A stretch of DNA of 28,009 nt, taken from positions 1 through 28,009 of the forward strand of contig DATAPW010000306.1 of assembly GCA_036265005.1 (NCBI GenBank). Direction: 5' to 3'. The stretch's first letter is position 1. Each line of letters begins with the position of its first letter. The DNA is from JAMXLO01 sp036265005. GTDB taxonomy: Bacteria; Pseudomonadota; Alphaproteobacteria; Acetobacterales; Acetobacteraceae. Under the pieces are notes generated by a model. It was not told the DNA's origin and ran no database searches. It worked only from the letters and a program-made list of their open reading frames with translations. The position numbers and the translations under genes were made by a program. Shown in pieces: positions 7,955 to 15,449 of the stretch.

Positions 7955-8022
7955 AGGACATGGACATGAGAGCCCCGTGCGACAAAGGATTCTTTGTCAG
8001 CCTTCACATGAGCCTATGTCCT
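7955..8022. promoter_or_regulatory. Nested inverted repeats between DUF1127 and LysR genes
   Basis: The 113-base spacer between the divergent genes holds two inverted repeats sharing nearly the same centre. The inner one is GACAAAG (7981-7987) and CTTTGTC (7992-7998) around GATT. The outer one is AGGACAT (7955-7961) and ATGTCCT (8016-8022). LysR-type regulators usually bind dyads in such divergent spacers, so this is a plausible operator controlling both directions. A possible plus-strand promoter is TTCACA (8003-8008), 16 bp, TAAATT (8025-8030), but it would leave almost no leader before the LysR start. Confidence 0.45.
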
Positions 8023-8036
8023 GCTAAATTTGCTGC

Positions 8037-8951
8037 ATGGCGCTGCCACTGCCTTCACTCAACGGCCTGCGCGCATTCGAATCAGCGGCGCGCCACCTCA
8101 GCTTCACGCGTGCCGCCGCGGAACTGAACGTCACGCAGACCGCCATCAGCCACCAGATCCGCCGGCTGGAGGAGCAGATCGGCATCCAGCTGTTCGTGCG
8201 GCGCAACCGTGCGCTGGCATTGACCCGCGAGGCGGAATTCTACCTGCCGGCGGTGCGCACCGCGTTCGAGGACCTGCGCCGCGCGACGGCACGCCTGCGG
8301 CGGCCGGACCGCGAAGGCCTGCTGACCGTCAGCACGACCGCGTCGCTGGCGGCGAAATGGTTGGTCACCCGCGTGGCCGGCTTCCAGGACGCCAATCCGG
8401 GCATCGAGGTGCGCATCACGACCTCGGCGCACCTGGTGGATTTCGAGCGTGAGGAGGTGGACATGGCGGTCCGCTACGGCCGCGGCGTCTGGCCTGGACT
8501 GCGTGCACAGTGGCTGATGGCCGAGGACATCTTTCCGGTGTGCAGCCCTTCGCTGCTGCACGGCGACAAGCCGTTGAGCCGGCCGGAAGACCTGGCGCAC
8601 CACACCTTGCTGCACACAACGGTGTCACGCGAGGACTGGCAGCTTTGGCTGACGGCTGCGGGCCTGCCGGTGTCGCTGGCAACCCGGCGGGGCCTCAGCT
8701 TCGACCAGAGCTTCATGGCGATCCAGGCGGCAGTGGAGGGCCTTGGCATCGCGCTCGGCCGCACTCGCTTCGTCGAGGCGGATATCGCCGCGGGGCGCCT
8801 CGTGATGCCGTTCGATGTCGTCCTGCCGGCTGATGCCGGATTCTACATCGTGGCTCCCGAGGCGACCGCCGATGCGCCCAAGATCGCCCTGTTCCGCGAC
8901 TGGCTCATCGGTTCGGTCGCACCAGGCGCGGTAGCGCCACCGCCGCCATAG
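8037..8951 (+). CDS. LysR family transcriptional regulator, GcvA-like
   Basis: The 304-residue protein has the N-terminal winged helix-turn-helix of LysR regulators (LRAFESAARHLSFTRAAAEL onward, about residues 10-65). A periplasmic-binding-like effector domain follows, containing the DMAVRYGRGVWPGL segment typical of GcvA-type members. It is divergent from the DUF1127/CmcJ-family pair, and a dyad lies between them, so that pair is the most likely target; autoregulation is also likely. No ribosome binding site is visible before the ATG, so it may be a leaderless or weakly translated message. The last codons, encoding APPPP, lie inside a strong terminator hairpin. It is distinct from true GcvA in context: no glycine cleavage genes are present. 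Confidence 0.92.
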   Translation: MALPLPSLNGLRAFESAARHLSFTRAAAELNVTQTAISHQIRRLEEQIGIQLFVRRNRALALTREAEFYLPAVRTAFEDLRRATARLRRPDREGLLTVSTTASLAAKWLVTRVAGFQDANPGIEVRITTSAHLVDFEREEVDMAVRYGRGVWPGLRAQWLMAEDIFPVCSPSLLHGDKPLSRPEDLAHHTLLHTTVSREDWQLWLTAAGLPVSLATRRGLSFDQSFMAIQAAVEGLGIALGRTRFVEADIAAGRLVMPFDVVLPADAGFYIVAPEATADAPKIALFRDWLIGSVAPGAVAPPPP

Positions 8952-8964
8952 CGGCGGTGGCGCT
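8933..8964. terminator. Perfect 14-bp hairpin between convergent lysR and decarboxylase genes
   Basis: The arms AGCGCCACCGCCGC (8933-8946) and GCGGCGGTGGCGCT (8951-8964) are perfectly complementary around a CATA loop. The left arm and loop lie inside the end of the LysR gene, whose TAG stop is at 8949-8951; the right arm ends five bases before the decarboxylase stop at 8969. It can therefore act for both converging transcripts. There is no U-tract on either side. Confidence 0.6.
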
Positions 8965-8968
8965 CCTG

Positions 8969-10219
8969 TCACGCTGCCAGACGAGCCACCGCGCCTTCGT
9001 AGCCCGGTGTCCGCAGCAGCGGCGCGTCCCGCACCTCGACCAGCCGTGCCCGGTCGAAGCCATTGAACGCGGTGCGCAGGCAGCCGCCATAGGCGCCGAG
9101 CTGGCCGACCTCGATCCAATCGCCCTCGGCCACATCGGCGGGCAGCCCGAACGGTCCGCGCATCGCGTCGGCGCTGTCGCAGGTCGGGCCGAAGAACACA
9201 AAGTCGATCGTGCGGTCTGCCGGCGCCGGTCCAGAGGGCCGGATCAGCCGCACCGGATAGCGGAACCCGAGCGTCCCGGCATCGGCCAGGCTGCCGTATA
9301 CGCCGTCGTTCACGTACAGCGCGTCGCCGCGACGCTGCTGCACCTGCACGACCACCGATCCGCCGCCGGCCACGAGAGCGCGCCCAGGCTCCGCCCAAAG
9401 GCGTGCCTGGGGCATGCAAAGGCGCTCAAATCCGGCCTCGACCTCCGCCAGGAAGGCACCGAGCGGCGGCGGCTCCACGTCCGGATAGGACACCGGAAAA
9501 CCACCGCCCACGTCGATGATCTCCAGCGCCACGCCGGCGGCGCGAACGACGTCGCCGACAAGATCCAGCGCGTCACGCCACGCCAGCGGATCAAGGCACT
9601 GGGACCCGACATGAAAGCTCACACCCAGCCGTGCGACATGGCCGCGCGCCGCACGCAACAGGGCGGTTGCCGTTGCCGGCGCGGCGCCGAACTTCCCCGA
9701 CAGATCGAGCACGGCGTTGCCCTTCGGCAGGGCCAGGCGAACGACCAGCCGAAGTTCGCCGGCCACCCCCGTGGCCGCCGTCTCGCGCAGGATCTTCGCC
9801 AGTTCATCGGCGGTATCCAGCACGAAGTCGCGGACGCCGTGCCGGGCCCATGCCTCGCGGATCGTCCCGCGGGCCTTGACCGGATGCATGAAGTGGATCG
9901 CGGCATCGGGGAACATCTGGCGTACCAGCGCCACTTCGGCGAGGGAAGCACAGTCGAAATGCCGCACGCCACCGTCACTGACGGCACGCAGGGCGCCCGG
10001 CTCCGGATTGCACTTCACGGCGTACAGCACATCGCCTGGGAACGCGTCCACGAACGCGCGCGCGGCAGTGGCGATGGTTGCCGGACGCAGGCAGTGCATC
10101 GGCTCCTCCGGCCGCACGCTGGCGACAAGTTCGTCCACTGCTGGCAGCGGTGCACCCACGACGGGAAAGCGACGGCGCAGCGGCGTGACGGCGGCGCGGA
10201 AGCGCGGCTGGTTCATCAT
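8969..10219 (-). CDS. Type III PLP-dependent decarboxylase (ornithine/lysine decarboxylase family)
   Basis: The 416-residue protein belongs to the alanine-racemase-fold PLP decarboxylases that include eukaryotic ornithine decarboxylase. The PLP lysine is K69 in YAVKCN. Also seen are HVGSQ (203-207), GGGFP (238-242), the phosphate-binding EPGR (277-280) and the catalytic GPTCDSAD (C347, D348). These support an active decarboxylase making putrescine from ornithine, or cadaverine from lysine; related enzymes can use arginine, so the substrate is not fixed by motif. Context favours putrescine supply for the homospermidine synthase in the same cluster. Two adjacent ATGs (10219, 10216) are possible starts, with GAGG about 11 nt upstream. 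It is separated from the agmatinase gene by an unusually long 353-base leader, suggesting its own regulation. Confidence 0.9.
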   Translation of the reverse strand: MMNQPRFRAAVTPLRRRFPVVGAPLPAVDELVASVRPEEPMHCLRPATIATAARAFVDAFPGDVLYAVKCNPEPGALRAVSDGGVRHFDCASLAEVALVRQMFPDAAIHFMHPVKARGTIREAWARHGVRDFVLDTADELAKILRETAATGVAGELRLVVRLALPKGNAVLDLSGKFGAAPATATALLRAARGHVARLGVSFHVGSQCLDPLAWRDALDLVGDVVRAAGVALEIIDVGGGFPVSYPDVEPPPLGAFLAEVEAGFERLCMPQARLWAEPGRALVAGGGSVVVQVQQRRGDALYVNDGVYGSLADAGTLGFRYPVRLIRPSGPAPADRTIDFVFFGPTCDSADAMRGPFGLPADVAEGDWIEVGQLGAYGGCLRTAFNGFDRARLVEVRDAPLLRTPGYEGAVARLAA

Positions 10220-10572
10220 CGGAGGAATCCTCGCAAGCACACGGCGTGCGCCTTGGGCGCGGCCAACGTCTGAGACCAAAGGCGGGGGATCCATCGCCAC
10301 GCGCGATTGCGCCGCGGCGGTGGGACTCAGCCGATGCTGCGAGTACTTCGCATCGCGGCAAACCGTTCAGCCAACATAGGCGGCTCCCTTGCGACCCCGG
10401 CCCACGGATGGCCGGCCCGACCGAAAAGGACGCGTTACGTCGTTGCTGTGCCCCCGGGAGGGCTCGCGGCACGTGCGATGCGTCGCCGCTTCACAAGCGA
10501 TGAAGCGGAGGCGCGCATATAGGGGCGATGGGTGACGGTGAGGTATGCGTTTTCGGAAGGGAAGGTAGTGGC
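10220..10572 (-). promoter_or_regulatory. 353-nt leader of the decarboxylase gene with hairpins and short ORFs
   Basis: No conserved protein gene fits here. On the minus strand there is a perfect 8-bp hairpin (CCGCTTCA / TGAAGCGG, 10508-10486, 7-nt loop) and a 6-bp hairpin (CCGGCC / GGCCGG, 10415-10397). A 27-codon ORF (10518-10435, no ribosome binding site, containing KRRRIAR) spans both hairpins' neighbourhood, and a 16-codon ORF with a strong ribosome binding site follows (10377-10327). Long structured leaders before ornithine decarboxylase genes are established in alphaproteobacteria (the speF leader RNA motif) and in enterobacteria (the SpeFL ornithine-sensing peptide). I cannot match this sequence to the consensus by eye, so the function is inferred from position only. 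The 10486-10508 hairpin may instead end the agmatinase transcript. Confidence 0.4.
10327..10377 (-). CDS. Candidate 16-residue leader peptide before the decarboxylase
   Basis: ATG at 10377 is preceded by AGGGAG with a 6-nt gap, one of the best ribosome binding sites in this part of the window. The frame encodes MLAERFAAMRSTRSIG and stops with TGA at 10329-10327, about 107 nt before the decarboxylase start. Three of sixteen residues are Arg. It could be a translated regulatory peptide like those that control polyamine genes elsewhere, or a chance ORF in GC-rich DNA. Conservation is unknown. Confidence 0.3.
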   Translation of the reverse strand: MLAERFAAMRSTRSIG

Positions 10573-11481
10573 CTAGAGCGATGCTTCCACCGAGGACCCA
10601 ACCAGGGCGAGATACTCCCAGACGACGGTGGCGGCCGCGAGCGCGGTGATCTCCGCAACATCGTAGGCCGGTGCGACCTCCACCACGTCCATGCCGGCGA
10701 AGCCGATGCCGCGCAGGCGACGCAGGATCGCCTGCGTCTGCCAGGACGCCAGTCCACCAATTTCCGGCGTGCCGGTGCCCGGCGCAAACGCCGGATCGAG
10801 TGCGTCCACGTCGAAGCTGAAATAGGCCGGCGCTTCGCCCACGACTTCGCGGATTCGACGCGCGACTGCATCCGGGCAGGCTGCGTGCACATCCTGCGCG
10901 GTCAACACGGTGATGCCGCGGCCAACCGTCCAGTCCCATACGTCACGCTGCACCGGCGAGCGAATGCCGATCTGGATCATGCGGCGCGGGTCGACCAATC
11001 CTTCCTCGATCGCGTGATAGAACACCGAACCATGAGCATGGTCCTGGCCGAAATTGGTGGGCCAAGTGTCCACGTGTGCGTCGAAATGCACCAGGGCGAG
11101 ACTGTGGCCCACGCGGCGAGCCAGGGCGCGCAGCAACGGCAGCGTGATGCCATGCTCGCCGCCCAGCGCCAGCAAGTGGCCTAGGCCCGCTGTCTGCTGC
11201 TCGATCAGGTGCAGGCTCGCAGGGATGTCGCCCAGTGCGAGCTGGAAATCGCCAATATCGGCGAGGTTCAGCTTCGCCGGCTCGATCCAGAATTCCGGAT
11301 GGTCGCCGTCGGTCAGCATGCGGCTGGCGCGCCGGATGGCGTGCGGCCCATCGCGCGCTCCGGCGCGATTGGTTGTGCCGATATCCAGCGAGATGCCGGC
11401 AACCACAAAGTCTGCATCGCGATCGGTGCGGGTGACGCCGAGAAAGCCCGGTGATGTGGCAAATGTCGGAGTATTAGCCAT
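10573..11481 (-). CDS. speB: Agmatinase (ureohydrolase)
   Basis: The 302-residue protein is a Mn-dependent ureohydrolase, expected to split agmatine into putrescine and urea. The metal ligands are visible: H110 in GGEHG, D134/H136/D138 in HFDAHVDT, and D224/D226 in SFDVDALDPAFAPGTGTPE. The loop with HAHGSVFYHAIEEGL (148-162) is of agmatinase type and differs from arginase, but guanidino-acid hydrolases share these motifs, so the substrate is probable only. The start at 11481 is preceded by GGAGTGGAG. It begins 33 bases after homospermidine synthase ends, so the two are likely co-transcribed. No biosynthetic arginine decarboxylase of another type is present in the window. Confidence 0.92.
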   Translation of the reverse strand: MANTPTFATSPGFLGVTRTDRDADFVVAGISLDIGTTNRAGARDGPHAIRRASRMLTDGDHPEFWIEPAKLNLADIGDFQLALGDIPASLHLIEQQTAGLGHLLALGGEHGITLPLLRALARRVGHSLALVHFDAHVDTWPTNFGQDHAHGSVFYHAIEEGLVDPRRMIQIGIRSPVQRDVWDWTVGRGITVLTAQDVHAACPDAVARRIREVVGEAPAYFSFDVDALDPAFAPGTGTPEIGGLASWQTQAILRRLRGIGFAGMDVVEVAPAYDVAEITALAAATVVWEYLALVGSSVEASL

Positions 11482-11514
11482 GTCTCCACTCCATCGATGC
11501 AAATCCGGCCTTGC

Positions 11515-12930
11515 TCACCGCACGATCACGTTCTTGAATTGCCACGGATCGGCGGCATCGACGTCTTCGGGAAACAGCCCTCCCCGGCCATGCAGCGGCG
11601 TCCAATCGGTATAAGCGCCCGCCATCCGGCCGAGATAAGGCTCCATGATCCCCAGGATGCGTTCGTGATCGAGTTCATCGGCCTCGACCACGCCACGCCG
11701 CGGGTTCTCGATCGCCCACACCATCCCGGCCAGCACGGCCGATGTGACCTGCAGCGCGGTCGCGTTCTGATACGGCGCCAGGCGACGGGTCTCCTCGATC
11801 GAGAGCTGCGAGCCATACCAGTAGGCGTTGTTCGCATGGCCGAACAGCAGCACGCCAAGTTCGTCGGTGCCATCGACGATTTCCTCGTTCATCAGCCGGA
11901 AGCGCGATTGCTGGCGGAATGCATTGCCCTGCAATTCGTGCAGCGACAGGATGGCATCGTCGCACGGGTGATAGGCGTAGTGACAGGTGGGCCGATACGC
12001 CACGCGATCGGCTTCGCGCAGCGTCAGGTAGTCGGCGATGCTGATCGATTCATTGTGTGTGATGAGATAGCCCTGGATCGAGCCGGCGAGCGGCGTCCAG
12101 CTCCGCACCCGCGTGCCGGCGCCGGGGCGCGCGAGATAAATCGCCGCATCGCAGCCGAAGGCGTGGCGCGCTCCCTCGGGCGGCATCTCCCTCTCGTGGG
12201 TACCCCAGCCGAGTTCCGATGGTTGCAGTCCTTCCGACAGGAAGCCGTCGATCGACCAGGTGTTGACGAACTCGTCCTTCTGCTTGGGGATGCGTGCGCG
12301 TTGCGTGTCGCGTTCGGCGATGTGGATGCCCTTCACGCCAAGGTCGCGCGCCAGCCTGCCCCAGTCGTCGCGCGTGGCCGGTGCCGCGGTGCGGCCGAGG
12401 TCGCGTGCCAGATGCAGCAATGCACGCTTCACCAGGTGGCTCACCATGCCGGGATTGGCACCGTGCGCGATCACTGCAGTCGGGTCAGGGCCCGGCCTGT
12501 GCAGTGCCAGGGCCGATTCCCGCATCGCGTAGTTGGATCGTTCGGAGATCGACTTGCCGGGATCGGTGTAGCCGCCCGGCGGTGGTTCGATGCAGGTGTC
12601 GAGATACAGCGCGCCAAGTTCGCGACACAGCTCGATCAGCGCGACGGACGAGACATTGACCGAAAGATTGACCAGGAATGCGCCTGGCGTCAGCAGCGGC
12701 GTCAGGATGCCGCGCAGTGTCTCAGGCAGCAGCGGAACCTTCTCGAACCGAATGCCGGCAAACTCGGCGATCGAGCGTGCCGAATCGTCGGGATCGATGA
12801 TCACCATCCGCTCGCGCGCCACGTCGATGTGGCGCAGGATCAGCGGCAGCGTACCCTTGCCGATTGAGCCGAACCCGACCATCACCAGAGAGCCGTCGAG
12901 CCGGGCATGCGTTGTCATCGGTGTCTGCAT
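11515..12930 (-). CDS. hss: Homospermidine synthase
   Basis: The 471-residue protein is a bacterial homospermidine synthase of the saccharopine-dehydrogenase-like type. It condenses two putrescines (or putrescine and spermidine) into sym-homospermidine using NAD+ as a catalytic cofactor. The NAD-binding glycine motif GFGSIGKGTLPLI is near residue 18. Conserved stretches include YLDTCIEPPPGGYTD, HGANPGMVSHLVK and AYHPCDDAILSLHELQGN. The start at 12930 is chosen because GAGGG lies about 9 nt upstream and the protein then has the family's usual length. It follows the DUF155 gene by 54 bases and precedes agmatinase by 33, all on one strand. Homospermidine replaces spermidine as the major triamine in many alphaproteobacteria. 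Confidence 0.95.
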   Translation of the reverse strand: MQTPMTTHARLDGSLVMVGFGSIGKGTLPLILRHIDVARERMVIIDPDDSARSIAEFAGIRFEKVPLLPETLRGILTPLLTPGAFLVNLSVNVSSVALIELCRELGALYLDTCIEPPPGGYTDPGKSISERSNYAMRESALALHRPGPDPTAVIAHGANPGMVSHLVKRALLHLARDLGRTAAPATRDDWGRLARDLGVKGIHIAERDTQRARIPKQKDEFVNTWSIDGFLSEGLQPSELGWGTHEREMPPEGARHAFGCDAAIYLARPGAGTRVRSWTPLAGSIQGYLITHNESISIADYLTLREADRVAYRPTCHYAYHPCDDAILSLHELQGNAFRQQSRFRLMNEEIVDGTDELGVLLFGHANNAYWYGSQLSIEETRRLAPYQNATALQVTSAVLAGMVWAIENPRRGVVEADELDHERILGIMEPYLGRMAGAYTDWTPLHGRGGLFPEDVDAADPWQFKNVIVR

Positions 12931-12984
12931 GATTGGTCCCTCGTTGTGGCAGGTCATAGAGCCGCGGAGAGTTGATTGTCATTG

Positions 12985-14103
12985 CTACGGCCGCACCAGG
13001 GCGATGACGATCTCCGCCATGATCAGGATTAGAATCAGGAACTCCATGAGTTCCGTCCGGCTGGCAGAACTTTCATCGTACAGTGCCGAATAGGTGTCGC
13101 GGATGATTGCCAACTTGCGGTCCACGGCGGCGTTGACCGTGGGCACGCGGAACAACTCCAGCGCTGCCGCGTAAATGCGCGCGAGATAAACGTCCTCGGT
13201 CACCTGCAATGCGTTGTCCACGCGCTCGGTCAGTTCGGTCACCTCGGCGACCAGCGTGTGGAGACGGCGCGCCAGGTGCGCAAAGCGGCGCGATGTCAGC
13301 AGCGGCCGCGCACGCCGCGCCCTCGCCACAAGGTCGTACATGCGCGGCAGTTCATCATCCAGCAACTCGTCATAGTAGCGCATTTCCAGCAACTGCGCGT
13401 TGGCCACTTCAAGGATGTCCATCACGTCGGAATCGCCGCGCGGTTCGTAGATGAAGGCACGGTCCCAGGTCAGCACCACCAGATCGTCCGTATAGTACGA
13501 GAAGCGCTGGCGGAGGAGGTCCTGCCGCGCGCTGTCGGACAGCGGCCGCTGCTCGCCGGATAGTAATGGGACCAGGTCCACGCAATCCTGCAAGGCTGCC
13601 GCAGTCAGCGTCCGGTCAAAAGCGTGGACCACGCCGATGAGGTAGTCCTCCTGGACACCGGACATTTCGGGCCGGATCAGCGCCGGCCCGACCAGGGCGC
13701 GTACCTGCTCGAGCAGCCGTTCCCAGGTGCCGTCGGTGAGCAGGTCCTCGGTACAGCGGTCCACCGCGTTCACCCGGTGGACGAAGCCGGCCCACGGCAT
13801 GCCCATAACCGGCACATGGAGCGCAAGCGTCATGGCCCCGAAATCGTACAGGCGTGCTGTTGCGGCAGCCTCTATCGTCACCCCGTCGAGTTCCACGACG
13901 ACCGGACCGAGCCCGACCGCAACCGGCGCCACGCCGAATGCCATCGCCTTGGGCGGTGTTGCGCTCAGCCGGCTGCGCCGCGCCATGCGCGCCTGTTCGG
14001 CCAGCAATGTCTCGGCGCGAGCCAGGTCGATCGCATAGGCGACGTCGAACAGCCGCAAGGCGACGATGGCGCCGGCAGTTATCAGGGGTTCCGACTGGCT
14101 CAT
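12985..14103 (-). CDS. RMD1/YagE-like (DUF155) family membrane-anchored protein
   Basis: The 372-residue product fits the RMD1/DUF155 family, which includes yeast Rmd1 and human RMND1. Support comes from the segment RFSYYTDDLVVLTWDRAFIYEP in the middle, the helical region after it, and a hydrophobic C-terminal anchor (FLILILIMAEIVIAL) ending in RP. The biochemical role of bacterial members is unknown; mitochondrial RMND1 is linked to mitochondrial translation. The gene starts with ATG at 14103, which has no ribosome binding site of its own: it overlaps the stop of a 7-codon ORF that has an AGGAG, so translation is probably coupled. A TATCAT at 14166-14161 could be the -10 element. It is the first gene of the minus-strand run leading into homospermidine synthase. 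Confidence 0.8.
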   Translation of the reverse strand: MSQSEPLITAGAIVALRLFDVAYAIDLARAETLLAEQARMARRSRLSATPPKAMAFGVAPVAVGLGPVVVELDGVTIEAAATARLYDFGAMTLALHVPVMGMPWAGFVHRVNAVDRCTEDLLTDGTWERLLEQVRALVGPALIRPEMSGVQEDYLIGVVHAFDRTLTAAALQDCVDLVPLLSGEQRPLSDSARQDLLRQRFSYYTDDLVVLTWDRAFIYEPRGDSDVMDILEVANAQLLEMRYYDELLDDELPRMYDLVARARRARPLLTSRRFAHLARRLHTLVAEVTELTERVDNALQVTEDVYLARIYAAALELFRVPTVNAAVDRKLAIIRDTYSALYDESSASRTELMEFLILILIMAEIVIALVRP

Positions 14104-14123
14104 CGTCTGCGACCGGAGGCCAT
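14100..14123 (-). CDS. Candidate 7-residue arginine-rich leader ORF (MASGRRR)
   Basis: On the minus strand AGGAG (14133-14129) precedes an ATG by 5 nt. The frame reads MASGRRR, then TGA. The stop (14102-14100) overlaps the DUF155 start codon (14103-14101) as ATGA. The three consecutive Arg codons are CGC, AGA and CGA, the last two usually uncommon in GC-rich genomes. It is either a translated uORF that couples or regulates the polyamine run, or the true gene start displaced by a frameshift; the protein-like DUF155 frame begins directly at the overlapped ATG, which favours the first. Confidence 0.4.
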   Translation of the reverse strand: MASGRRR

Positions 14124-14251
14124 GGCGTCTCCTGTAGCACAGCATGTCTGGCTGGCTGTGATGATAGCCTGTTGTGCCGGGCGGTTGCCGCTCCGGCCGC
14201 CGCGTGGCACCGTTCCGGCCGACTGCGACACCCATATCCGTGAGCATTTCC

Positions 14252-15178
14252 GTGACATTGATCCTGGCCAGCCGCCCCAACGTGTATTCCTCAAGCCCGC
14301 TCGATCGCGTCGGCGAACGGCGCGAGGACGCTGTCTGGATCGAACAGCGGCTGCACGATCCCGAGACACTGTTCGTGCCGGTATGGCGCAGCCGCAACCT
14401 GATCCGCGGCATGGACGAAGGCGCGCCCGAGGCGGTGTTCATCACCGGTGAGATGGCGCACGCGCTGCGCATGCAGGGCGGTCCCTGGGCGTTCCTTGGC
14501 CTGCACGACGACCGCGCGGTGTTCGCGGTGGATATCTCCACCGCGGAAGACCCGGTGCCGCTGCTGCCGGAGGAATTAGGAAAATTCGTCGATCTGCGCT
14601 CGGTCGGCTGGGGCGTGCCGCGGCCCGAGGCGTCGGTGTTGGCGCATGCCCGCGGCCTGATGCACTGGCGCGCTCGCCACCGGTTCTGCGGCGTCTGCGG
14701 CGGCGTGTGCGATGCGCGCAGTGCTGGTCACGTAATGACCTGCACCGCCTGCGAGACGCAGCATTTCCCGCGCACCGACCCTGCAGTGATCATGCTGATC
14801 ACCCGCGGCGACCAGGCCCTGCTCGGCCATTCGCAGCGTTTCCCGCGGGCCAACATGTATTCCACGCTCGCCGGCTTCGTGGAGCCGGGCGAGACGCTGG
14901 AGGAAGCGGTGCGGCGCGAGGTGTTCGAGGAAGCCGGCATCAAGGTCGGTGCGGTGCATTATCACTCGAGCCAGCCCTGGCCGTTCCCCGGCAACATCAT
15001 GCTCGGCTTCTATGGCGAGGGGCTGAGCGAGGCGATCACCATCGACCCGGAAGAGATGATCGATGTGCGATGGTTCTCGCGCGAGCAGATCCGCAACCAT
15101 GAGGCACATGATTTCCACCTGCCGCGCGTGGACAGCATCGCGCGCCGGCTGATCGAGGACTGGATGGCAGCCGAGTGA
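14252..15178 (+). CDS. nudC: NAD(H) pyrophosphatase, Nudix family
   Basis: The 308-residue product is NudC, which hydrolyses NAD(H) to NMN(H) and AMP and can remove NAD caps from RNA. The four-cysteine zinc ribbon is visible (CGVCGGVC ... CTAC). The Nudix box is GFVEPGETLEEAVRREVFEE followed by AGI, and SQPWPFPGN is the signature that separates NudC from other Nudix enzymes. The start is uncertain. The first recognisable residues, ASRPNVYSSSPLDR, follow a GTG at 14252; other in-frame possibilities are GTG at 14240 and ATG-type starts further upstream, which would add non-conserved sequence. It is divergent from the DUF155 gene and its TGA overlaps the GTG of the following lipoprotein gene. 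Confidence 0.93.
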   Translation: MTLILASRPNVYSSSPLDRVGERREDAVWIEQRLHDPETLFVPVWRSRNLIRGMDEGAPEAVFITGEMAHALRMQGGPWAFLGLHDDRAVFAVDISTAEDPVPLLPEELGKFVDLRSVGWGVPRPEASVLAHARGLMHWRARHRFCGVCGGVCDARSAGHVMTCTACETQHFPRTDPAVIMLITRGDQALLGHSQRFPRANMYSTLAGFVEPGETLEEAVRREVFEEAGIKVGAVHYHSSQPWPFPGNIMLGFYGEGLSEAITIDPEEMIDVRWFSREQIRNHEAHDFHLPRVDSIARRLIEDWMAAE

Positions 15179-15447
15179 GGTGGCGGCTTGCTCTGCTGCT
15201 GCCACTGGCGCTGGGTGCATGCACGCCCGGTCCGCCCGACAACAGTCCAGGGGCGCAGTGCGAACGCCAGGCGGATCAGGATCCGACGGTGGAGGCGATC
15301 TACGCGGGCAATTACGGTGACTATACCCAGGTGGGCGCCACGCGTGACCTGCTGCTATGGTCGAAGCGGCAGGCGACCGCGAAATGCCTGCGGGAGAAGG
15401 GCCTTGCGCCACCAGGCGGCGTGCAGCCGATCCGTCCGAATTTCTGA
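15175..15447 (+). CDS. Small lipoprotein
   Basis: The 90-residue protein begins with a short signal (MRWRLALLLPLALGAC) ending in a good lipobox with the lipidated Cys at position 16, followed by a Pro/Gly-rich segment. The mature part contains a Cys pair (C29, C71) and ends in PGGVQPIRPNF. I recognise no known domain. The GTG start at 15175 overlaps the nudC stop (GTGA), so it is probably translated by coupling, and the DUF488 gene begins two bases after its stop. It is likely exported and anchored to a membrane; its function is unknown. Confidence 0.8.
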   Translation: MRWRLALLLPLALGACTPGPPDNSPGAQCERQADQDPTVEAIYAGNYGDYTQVGATRDLLLWSKRQATAKCLREKGLAPPGGVQPIRPNF

Positions 15448-15449
15448 CG

